This document shows, piece by piece, positions 39,769-45,740 of a stretch of DNA of 45,740 nt. The DNA lies in NCBI GenBank assembly GCA_900769875.1, contig CAAGII010000159.1:1-45740 (forward strand). Reading direction: 5' to 3'. Origin of the DNA: Clostridia bacterium. GTDB lineage: Bacteria > Bacillota > Clostridia > Christensenellales > Aristaeellaceae. A program made the position numbers and the translations under genes. The notes under the pieces are model-generated. The model saw only the letters and a list, made by a program, of their open reading frames with translations, searched no databases and had not been told where the DNA came from. Position 1 is the first letter of the stretch. Every line of letters starts with the position of its first letter.

Positions 39769-40842
39769 ATGTCCATTACCATCAGGCCCTTTGGGCTAAC
39801 GCCCGACGGACGCGACGTCCGCCAGTATACCATGACCAACCGCAGCGGTGCGTCCGTGACGGTGATTGATTACGGCGCCATCCTCACCAGCATCATCGTG
39901 CCCGACAAAAACGGACACATGGACGACGTGGCGCTTGGCTTTGACAGCATGGAAAAGTACGGTCAGGGGCACGGCTCCATGGGCGACACCATCGGCCCCT
40001 TCGGCAACCGCATCGGCAAGGGGCGCTTCACCATCGACGGCGTGACCTATCAGCTGGAGCTGAACGATCACGGCATCAACTCGCTGCATTCCGGCAGCCT
40101 GAACGTGGCCTACAAGCTGTGGGACGCCAAGACCGCCGAAACCGCCTTTGCTGACAGCGTGAGCTTCCACTGCGTGTATGAGGGCGGCAATGACACCGCC
40201 AGCTTCCCCGGCAAGCTGGACATCACCGTGACCTACAGCTGGAACGATATGTGCGACCTCATCATCCGCTACGAGGCGACGTCGACACAGGCCACGCTGT
40301 GCAACATGACCAACCATACCTACTTCAACCTCGCCGGGCACGACCACGGCACCATCCGCGACCATGTGATGTACATCGATGCGGACGTCATCACGCCCGT
40401 GGACGACGGTCTGATCCCGCTGGGCACCTACATGCCCGTGAGCCATACGCCGCTGGATATGCGCGAAGGCCTGCTGCTGGGCGACGGGCTGGACGCGATG
40501 GATACCTGCCCGCAGATGATCCCCGCCAAGGGCTACGACCACAACTATGTGCTGCGCAAGGGCGAGGCCATGGGGCTGGCTGCGTGCGTGCATCATGAGG
40601 AAACCGGCCGCACGATGGAGGTCATCACCGATCAGCCCGCCGTGCAGCTGTATACCGCCTGCACCGCGCACTACGAGGGCGGCAAGGGGGGCGCAAGCTA
40701 CGGCGCCTACAGCGGATTGTGCCTGGAGACCCAGCACTGCCCCGATTCGCCCAACAACCCCCAGTTCCCCGGTACGACGATCCTGCGTCCCGGCGAAAAA
40801 TACGATACCACCACCATCTATGCCTTCCGTGTGGATGCATAA
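39769..40842 (+). CDS. galM: Aldose 1-epimerase (mutarotase)
   Basis: This 357-aa GalM-type protein interconverts alpha and beta anomers of hexoses in the cytoplasm. It has VIDYGAILTSIIVPD, GPFGNRIGKGRF, the catalytic histidine region NMTNHTYFNLAGHDHG, and the catalytic glutamate in LCLETQHCPDSPNNPQFPG. The ATG at 39769 follows AAGGAGGG. It has its own promoter and a terminator-like hairpin downstream. No galactose genes are near, so it may serve general sugar use. Confidence 0.95.
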   Translation: MSITIRPFGLTPDGRDVRQYTMTNRSGASVTVIDYGAILTSIIVPDKNGHMDDVALGFDSMEKYGQGHGSMGDTIGPFGNRIGKGRFTIDGVTYQLELNDHGINSLHSGSLNVAYKLWDAKTAETAFADSVSFHCVYEGGNDTASFPGKLDITVTYSWNDMCDLIIRYEATSTQATLCNMTNHTYFNLAGHDHGTIRDHVMYIDADVITPVDDGLIPLGTYMPVSHTPLDMREGLLLGDGLDAMDTCPQMIPAKGYDHNYVLRKGEAMGLAACVHHEETGRTMEVITDQPAVQLYTACTAHYEGGKGGASYGAYSGLCLETQHCPDSPNNPQFPGTTILRPGEKYDTTTIYAFRVDA

Positions 40843-40867
40843 CCAATCGAAGGCGTTCGTTCATCAT

Positions 40868-40897
40868 GGGGGACGGCCTTCCGGCTGTCCCCTTTTG
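40868..40897 (+). terminator. Terminator after galM
   Basis: GGGGACGGCC and GGCTGTCCCC form a 10-bp stem with one G-U pair around TTCC, followed by TTTTGTTT. The ribosome-binding site of the next gene starts 7 bases later, so some read-through probably feeds it. Confidence 0.88.
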
Positions 40898-40914
40898 TTT
40901 CACGGAGGTGCTCC

Positions 40915-41844
40915 ATGCCTACATTGAAATCCATCACGCTGCGCTCCGCCTTTGACGGCCTTCCGCTGGACGCGCTGCTGCTCACGCCCGATGTGCCGCC
41001 GGCTGGCGTTGTGCAGCTGAGTCACGGCATGGCAGAGCACAAGGAACGCTACCTGCCCCTGATGCAGGCGCTTGCGGCGCAGGGGCTGGTCTGCTTCATC
41101 CATGACCATCGCGGCCATGGCGGCAGCGTTCGGCAGTCTCCGGAGGATCTGGGGCATTTCTACGATGCGACAGGCTCCGCCGTGGTGCAGGATCTATATC
41201 AGGCCACGACGTTTCTTCGCGCCCGCTACGCGTCGCTTCCGCTGACGCTTCTTGCCCACAGCATGGGCACGCTGATCGCCCGCGTCTACCTGCAAACGCA
41301 TGATGACGCCATCCAGCGCCTTGTGCTTTGCGGCGCGCCGGGACATCAGGCCGCCGCGGGCCTTGGCATTTCGCTGGTCAGGGCGATCGGACGCCTCAAG
41401 GGCGATCATTACCGCAGCAGCCTTGTCCAGAAGCTGCTGTTTGGCGCGTACAGCAGCTACATCCCCGGCGAAGCCTCCCCCATGGCATGGCTGAGCGCCA
41501 ACGAGGAGAATGTACGGCAATATGAGCAAGACCCGCTGTGCGGCTTTACCTTCACCTGCAACGGCTTTGGCAGCCTCTTCAGCCTGAGCAAAAACGCCTT
41601 CTCGCGCGACGGCTGGCAGATGAAGAACCCGTCCCTTCCCATCCACATGGTCGCCGGCGATCACGACCCCGTCATCGGCGGCGTTCGCGGTTGGCAGTAC
41701 AGTCAGCGCTTCCTGTACGAACGCGGGTACACCAATCTTTCCTCCAAGCTCTACAAGGATCTGCGCCATGAGCTGCTGCTGGAAAAGGAAAGCCCGCTCA
41801 TCATCCGCGATCTCTGCGCGTTCATCTTCGCGCAGCGAGCCTGA
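40915..41844 (+). CDS. Alpha/beta hydrolase, monoacylglycerol lipase-like
   Basis: This 309-aa protein has the serine aminopeptidase S33 / lysophospholipase pattern: VVQLSHGMAEHKERY (oxyanion region), FIHDHRGHGGS, and the nucleophile elbow LLAHSMGT with Ser116. The acid is in MVAGDHDPVIG and the histidine in DLRHELLLEKE. Such enzymes cleave monoacylglycerols, lysophospholipids or other esters. There is no signal peptide, so it is cytoplasmic. CGGAGG lies 8-9 bases upstream. It has no promoter of its own that I can see. Confidence 0.92.
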   Translation: MPTLKSITLRSAFDGLPLDALLLTPDVPPAGVVQLSHGMAEHKERYLPLMQALAAQGLVCFIHDHRGHGGSVRQSPEDLGHFYDATGSAVVQDLYQATTFLRARYASLPLTLLAHSMGTLIARVYLQTHDDAIQRLVLCGAPGHQAAAGLGISLVRAIGRLKGDHYRSSLVQKLLFGAYSSYIPGEASPMAWLSANEENVRQYEQDPLCGFTFTCNGFGSLFSLSKNAFSRDGWQMKNPSLPIHMVAGDHDPVIGGVRGWQYSQRFLYERGYTNLSSKLYKDLRHELLLEKESPLIIRDLCAFIFAQRA

Positions 41845-41886
41845 AAAAAACGGCATGCCTGCATCAGCACAGGGCATGCCGTTTGT
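41843..41886. terminator. Bidirectional terminator between the hydrolase and LUD gene
   Basis: AAACGGCATGCC and GGCATGCCGTTT form a 12-bp stem. An A run on the left and GTTTG on the right serve both convergent genes. Confidence 0.88.
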
Positions 41887-42501
41887 TCAGTAACCGAGCG
41901 ATTCGTTGATGAGCAGCACCTCATACGCGGCGCCTGCCGGTTTGGTGAGCAGAATGGAAAGATTGCGGCAGATGCGCTCCGGGCTCCGGCAATCGTAGCA
42001 GCGGTCGCCATGAACAGCGCAGGGTGTTTTCCGTTTCAGGCGCTGCGCGTTCAGCGGCGCCGCCACATGGCGGGCACGGTGAATCGCATCCTCCAGCGTG
42101 GGCGCAAGCTTGTTCACGCCCGCCACCAGATAGACTCTCCCCGGACCATAGGAGATCGCGGCCACACGGTTACCGGTATGGTCGATGTTAACGATCTCGC
42201 CCGTTTGGGAAATCGCGTTCACGGAGCTGATGTAGATATCCGCCCGCGCCGCCGCCGTGCGTGTCTCCATGACGGATAGGTGGTCGGGCTTTTCGTCGTG
42301 CCAGTACACCGTGTTGTGCGCGGAGAGCAACTCAAAGAGCCGCAGCTGGTGGAGCGTCACCGAACCGCCCATGCCGACGGTTTGCCCGTCAATGGCATCG
42401 TCGAGGTACTGCGCCGCAAGCGACGCGCTCTCAAAGACGCTGACCTCGTAGCCCCTGGCCCTCAGCTGCCTTTGGGCTTCCATCAGTCTTTCATCCGTCA
42501 T
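41887..42501 (-). CDS. LUD-domain protein with C-terminal cysteine motif
   Basis: The 204-aa protein has the LUD fold found in the lactate-use proteins LutB and LutC: TVGMGGSVTLHQL, DIYISSVNAISQTGEIVNID, RVYLVAGVNKL. Its C-terminal end has four cysteines, CAVHGDRCYDCRSPERIC, in a pattern that could bind a metal or iron-sulfur cluster. It is a stand-alone LUD protein with no LutA or LutB next to it, so a role in lactate use is not supported. AGGAGGG lies about 7 bases upstream. Confidence 0.88.
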   Translation of the reverse strand: MTDERLMEAQRQLRARGYEVSVFESASLAAQYLDDAIDGQTVGMGGSVTLHQLRLFELLSAHNTVYWHDEKPDHLSVMETRTAAARADIYISSVNAISQTGEIVNIDHTGNRVAAISYGPGRVYLVAGVNKLAPTLEDAIHRARHVAAPLNAQRLKRKTPCAVHGDRCYDCRSPERICRNLSILLTKPAGAAYEVLLINESLGY

Positions 42502-42522
42502 GCAGTGATCCCTCCTGATGTG

Positions 42523-42556
42523 AAAAGCCTTCCGGACCGGCTCGGCTCGGAAGGCT
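42523..42556 (-). terminator. Terminator of nfnAB
   Basis: Read on the minus strand, AGCCTTCCG pairs with CGGAAGGCT across a GC-rich loop and TTTT follows. The LUD ribosome-binding site begins soon after. Confidence 0.88.
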
Positions 42557-42561
42557 GATGA

Positions 42562-43950
42562 TTATCGGTTCTGCAGGTACTGGTCGATGGCGGCAGCAGC
42601 CGTCTTGCCCGCGCCCATGGCGAGAATCACGGTCGCAGCGCCGGTGACCGCGTCGCCGCCGGCATACACGCCCTCGCGGCTGGTAAGGCCGGTGCTTTCC
42701 TCGACGATGATACCGCCCCAGCGGGTGGTTTCCAGACCCTTGGTGGTGGTTTTGATCAGCGGATTGGGGCTGGTGCCCAGCGCCATGATCACGCAGTCCA
42801 TGGGCAGATCCTCTTCGCTCCCCTCCACCGCCACGGGACGGCGACGGCCCGACGCATCCGGCTCGCCAAGCGCCATCTTCTGGCAGCGCACGCTGGATAC
42901 CCAGCCGTCCTCATCACCGCCGATGGACACAGGATTGGTCAGGAAGGCGAACTTCACGCCCTCCTCCATGGCATGCTCGACCTCCTCACGGCGGGCGGGC
43001 AGCTCCGCCTCGGTGCGGCGGTAGATGATAGTCACATCCGCGCCCAGACGCTTGGCGCAGCGCGCGGCGTCCATCGCCACGTTGCCGCCGCCTACCACAG
43101 CCACCGACTTCGCGGGCTGAATGGGCGTGCTTGCATCGGGCTGATAGGCCTTCATCAGGTTAATGCGGGTCAGGAACTCATTGGCGGAATACACGCCCTT
43201 GAGGTTCTCGCCCGGAATATTCATAAACTTGGGCAAACCCGCGCCGGAGCCGACAAACACGGCCTCAAAGCCATATTCCTGCATCAGCTCGTCAATGGTG
43301 ATCGTGCGGCCGATGACCACGTTGGTCTGCACATCCACGCCCAACGCCTTGAGTGTGTCAATCTCCTTCTGCACAATCGCCTTGGGCAGACGGAACTCGG
43401 GAATGCCGTACACCAGCACGCCGCCCGCGAGATGCAGCGCCTCAAACACCGTCACCTGATAGCCCAGCTTGGCAAGATCGCCCGCGCAGGTCAGACCGGA
43501 GGGGCCGGAGCCGATCACAGCCACCTTGTGCCCGTTGGTTGCGGGACGGTCGGGCGTCTGTGTGGCATGGGCATTGTGCCAGTCCGCCACAAAGCGCTCC
43601 AGACGGCCGATGGCTACCGGCTCGCCCTTGAAGCCACGCACGCACTTGCCCTCGCACTGGCTTTCCTGCGGGCAGACGCGGCCGCAGACAGCGGGCAGGC
43701 TGGACGACTTGCTGATGATCTGGTAGGCAGCCTCAAAGTTGCCCTCCGCGACCTCGTGGATGAACTCCGGAATATGGATGGATACGGGGCAGCCGCTGAC
43801 GCAGAAGGGCTTCTTGCAGCCCAGGCAGCGCTTGGCCTCGTCGATGGCGGTCGCCTCATCGTAGCCGAGCGCGACCTCCAGAAAATTCTTGTTGCGCACA
43901 TCCGCAGCCTGCGAAGGCATGGGATGCTTGGTCATGCTCATATTCGGCAT
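42562..43950 (-). CDS. nfnB: NADPH-binding large subunit of ferredoxin:NADP oxidoreductase (NfnB)
   Basis: This 462-aa flavoprotein resembles the small subunit of glutamate synthase. It has N-terminal cysteines for two [4Fe-4S] clusters (CLGCKKPFCVSGCP and CGRVCPQESQCEGKCVRG). An FAD Rossmann motif VAVIGSGPSGLTCAGDLA and an NADPH motif VAVVGGGNVAMDAARCA follow, with YAGGDAVTGAATVILAMGAGK near the end. Next to NfnA, this indicates NfnB, not GltD. The complex couples NADH oxidation and reduced ferredoxin oxidation to reduce NADP by electron bifurcation. GGAGGG sets the ATG at 43950, one base after the NfnA stop. Confidence 0.92.
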   Translation of the reverse strand: MPNMSMTKHPMPSQAADVRNKNFLEVALGYDEATAIDEAKRCLGCKKPFCVSGCPVSIHIPEFIHEVAEGNFEAAYQIISKSSSLPAVCGRVCPQESQCEGKCVRGFKGEPVAIGRLERFVADWHNAHATQTPDRPATNGHKVAVIGSGPSGLTCAGDLAKLGYQVTVFEALHLAGGVLVYGIPEFRLPKAIVQKEIDTLKALGVDVQTNVVIGRTITIDELMQEYGFEAVFVGSGAGLPKFMNIPGENLKGVYSANEFLTRINLMKAYQPDASTPIQPAKSVAVVGGGNVAMDAARCAKRLGADVTIIYRRTEAELPARREEVEHAMEEGVKFAFLTNPVSIGGDEDGWVSSVRCQKMALGEPDASGRRRPVAVEGSEEDLPMDCVIMALGTSPNPLIKTTTKGLETTRWGGIIVEESTGLTSREGVYAGGDAVTGAATVILAMGAGKTAAAAIDQYLQNR

Positions 43951-43951
43951 C

Positions 43952-44794
43952 TTACACGCCCTCCTTCCTGAACAGGTTGCAGGTTTCCTCATGCTGGTGA
44001 CGCTCCCAGCCGCGATAGGTGGCGCTGCGGGCGATCGCCTCGGCAAAGTCGATCTGATGCGCGTCAAACTCGGGGCCGTCCACGCAAGCGAACATCGTCG
44101 TACCGCCAACGGTCAGGCGGCAGCCGCCGCACATACCCGTGCCGTCGATCATGATGGGATTCATGCTGGCAATGGTGGAAATGCCGTATTCCTTGGTCAG
44201 CTGGCTGACCAGCATCATCATCACCAGCGGGCCGATGGTGATGACCTCGTCAAACTGCTCGCCGCTTTCAATCAGCCGGCGCAGCGCCTCGGTCACAAGA
44301 CCCTTTTCGCCCCAGCTGCCATCGTCGGTCATGCCGATCATACGGGTGGAATGCGCCTTGAACTCATCGCCCAGAATCACCAGATCCTTGTTGCGGAAGC
44401 CCACGATCGCCGTCACGTCCGTGCCCTGCTCAAAGAGCTTCTTGGTCACAGGATACGCAATGGCGCAGCCCACGCCGCCGCCCACCACGCAAACCTTCTT
44501 CAGCCCCTCGGTGCGTGTCGCACGCCCCAGCGGGCCCACAAAATCGTGGATGAAGTCGCCCTCGTTGAGGTGGTTCAGCTTCTCCGTGGACGCACCCACC
44601 ACCTGGAAAATGATGGTGATCGTGCCCTGCTCGCGGTCGTAATCGGCCACGGTCAGCGGGATCCGCTCGCCGTTTTCATCCACACGAAGGATGATAAACT
44701 GCCCCGGTTCAGCCTTGCGGGCCACCAGCGGCGCATCCACCACCATGAGCGTGACCGTGGGGTTGAGCACCTGCTTTTTCAAGATTTTGTTCAT
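43952..44794 (-). CDS. nfnA: NADH-binding subunit of ferredoxin:NADP oxidoreductase (NfnA)
   Basis: This 280-aa protein is of the dihydroorotate dehydrogenase electron-transfer (PyrK) type. An FAD-binding barrel (GQFIILRVDENGERIPLT) leads to the NAD domain (VCVVGGGVGCAIAYPV) and the cysteine-rich [2Fe-2S] site MCGGCRLTV ... FACVDGPEFDAHQID. With NfnB it forms the bifurcating NADH-dependent ferredoxin:NADP reductase of anaerobes. The start at 44794 follows GGAAGGA about 10 bases upstream. Its stop is one base before the nfnB start, so the two are coupled. Confidence 0.93.
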   Translation of the reverse strand: MNKILKKQVLNPTVTLMVVDAPLVARKAEPGQFIILRVDENGERIPLTVADYDREQGTITIIFQVVGASTEKLNHLNEGDFIHDFVGPLGRATRTEGLKKVCVVGGGVGCAIAYPVTKKLFEQGTDVTAIVGFRNKDLVILGDEFKAHSTRMIGMTDDGSWGEKGLVTEALRRLIESGEQFDEVITIGPLVMMMLVSQLTKEYGISTIASMNPIMIDGTGMCGGCRLTVGGTTMFACVDGPEFDAHQIDFAEAIARSATYRGWERHQHEETCNLFRKEGV

Positions 44795-44879
44795 GCGGTA
44801 TCGTTCCTTCCGTTTTTTTGCGCACAAAGGGCAAACGCAGGGATGGATCAGCGCTTGCCCGGATTCACGTATCCATTGA

Positions 44880-44908
44880 ATTATACCATCCGTAAAATGG
44901 GCTGTCAA
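44880..44908 (-). promoter_or_regulatory. Consensus sigma-A promoter of nfnAB
   Basis: TTGACA (44908-44903), a 17-bp spacer and TATAAT (44885-44880) on the minus strand match consensus exactly. Confidence 0.92.
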
Positions 44909-44947
44909 TGCATCTGTCAAATTTTTGCCAATCATGGCGGCATATCC

Positions 44948-44991
44948 GAAAAAAAGGCGGATACACGCCGTCTTAGATGCGTGTATCCGCC
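44948..44991 (-). terminator. Terminator of the gene at the right edge
   Basis: GGCGGATACACGC pairs with GCGTGTATCCGCC (13 bp), and seven T follow on the minus strand. It ends just before the nfnAB promoter. Confidence 0.95.
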
Positions 44992-45001
44992 ATGGATGCC
45001 G

Positions 45002-45740
45002 TTACCTTGTGGGGAAGTCAGCGCGACCGATGGACTCAGCGTTGCTGGCGGTGGCATGCAGTGTAAGGGTGTAGCCGTAGTAATACTCGTCGTCCGAATA
45101 GAAGCACACCATCTCATCCATCTGATAGCAGCGCGTGTCATCGCCAAAGAGCAGCTTTGTTCCATAGAAATCCTTGCCGCACGCGTAGTACAGCCTGTAC
45201 TCGCCGATCGGGACACGAATACTCACTTCCTGTCCCGCCCGCACATAGAAGGCGACGTCGCTCTCCGGTGTGGAAAGGCCGCTGGTCTCGCGCCGCAGCC
45301 TGGTATTGGCGGGGATTCCCTGATACTTGAGGTAAACGTAGAAATTGGTCGAGGAATCCACGGTCACTGTGAAGCGGCATTGCTCCTTGTAGCTGGGCTT
45401 AATCAGGATCGTGCCATTGGTCACCGGCACAACCTGCGCTCTGGAAGAGGACGACGATGACTTCACCGTCCACGTATAGGTTTTCATCAGGCGATCGTTG
45501 ATATAAACCTTCGCCGTATGCGTACCGGCTGTCTCATATTTGCGCGCGCTGCTTTGAGACAGCGACCAGCTTTTCCGCTCAGCGGGCTCGAGCGTCGCGT
45601 CAGAGAAGGATATCTTGTTGCCATCGATCATCCAGTAGACGCTGGCGCTCTGATTGATCGAGGAGTTGTTCGTCACATACAGGCGCGGTGCGACGTACAC
45701 CTCGCCCTCCAGCTCGGCCCGCGTGTACGAATCGCCCAGA
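45002..45740 (-). CDS. Protein with C-terminal surface-type beta domains, 5' partial
   Basis: The frame is open to the window edge, so the start is missing. About 245 residues are seen. A first beta-rich domain (VYWMIDGNKISFSD, WSLSQSSARKYETAGTHTAKVYINDR) looks like an Ig-like fold. A Ser-rich linker (SSSSSS) follows. A second domain has TNFYVYLKYQGIPANTRL, FYVRAGQEVSIRVPIGEYRLYYACGKDFYGTKLLFGD, and ends in TASNAESIGRADFPTR. I have seen such C-terminal domains described in clostridial proteins with zinc-ribbon heads, but the head is outside the window. Function is unknown. Confidence 0.8.
   Translation of the reverse strand, partial: LGDSYTRAELEGEVYVAPRLYVTNNSSINQSASVYWMIDGNKISFSDATLEPAERKSWSLSQSSARKYETAGTHTAKVYINDRLMKTYTWTVKSSSSSSRAQVVPVTNGTILIKPSYKEQCRFTVTVDSSTNFYVYLKYQGIPANTRLRRETSGLSTPESDVAFYVRAGQEVSIRVPIGEYRLYYACGKDFYGTKLLFGDDTRCYQMDEMVCFYSDDEYYYGYTLTLHATASNAESIGRADFPTR

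Noticed and set aside
42562..43950. Assignment as glutamate synthase small subunit (gltD)
   Set aside because: No large glutamate synthase subunit is adjacent. The direct neighbour is an NfnA-type protein with one base between the genes, which fits NfnAB.
43889..45460. A 523-codon open frame on the + strand spanning nfnA, its promoter and the next gene
   Set aside because: It crosses a terminator and promoter of the opposite strand and has no start signal or domain.

Overview
The window looks like a chromosomal segment of a GC-rich, endospore-forming member of the Firmicutes, most likely a Clostridia-class gut-type anaerobe (inference; a Christensenellales-like lineage would fit). The evidence is spoIIID, a BofC-like protein, an LCP-family wall protein, an LplABC-type sugar importer, an NfnAB electron-bifurcating pair, strong AGGAGG ribosome-binding sites, sigma-A promoters with 17-bp spacers, and a LexA box of the Gram-positive GAAC-N4-GTTC type. 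No tRNA, CRISPR array, phage gene or insertion sequence was seen. The layout is that of a core chromosome with short, compact operons, many separated by bidirectional terminators.

Region by region. 1-2720: end of a two-component system (response regulator, sensor kinase) coupled to an AraC-type regulator. 2831-3746: a terpenoid-cyclase-fold gene broken by a one-base frameshift. 4024-7741: a secreted wall protein with seven peptidoglycan-binding repeats, and a GH5 glycosidase. 7795-11492: a HAD phosphatase, a BofC-like membrane protein, a SulP anion transporter with a palindrome over its promoter, and a small anchored protein. 11564-12850: infC-rpmI-rplT with a structured, attenuator-like leader. 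13167-16778: ispE converging on a tadA-mazG-spoIIID-nnr operon. 16873-18033: a metallo-beta-lactamase lipoprotein with a lamin-tail-like end. About 18096-18440: RNase P RNA. 18529-26447: a carbohydrate locus made of an LplABC importer transcribed divergently from a two-gene operon for a DUF5696-like hydrolase and a DUF5107-like protein. 26606-30198: cca, a CDF cation exporter and an LCP protein. 30344-33864: the alpha ribosomal operon rpsM-rpsK-rpsD-rpoA-rplQ behind a 340-nt structured leader. 34025-36150: an acyltransferase-like membrane protein and a small membrane protein. 36241-37930: a LexA-type dinB operon that ends with two small unknown genes. 38109-39699: a tightly coupled DUF1934-unknown-MBL trio. 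39769-44794: galM, an alpha/beta hydrolase, a LUD protein and nfnAB. 45002-45740: the end of a cell-surface-type protein that runs off the window.

The parts most worth follow-up are the dinB operon, which has two LexA-type boxes and a 43-aa gene that standard length cutoffs would miss; the importer/hydrolase divergon, which has no local regulator and an unknown substrate; the promoter-centred palindrome in front of the SulP gene; and the leaders of the two ribosomal operons. I do not see clear evidence for an entirely new defence or mobile system here.
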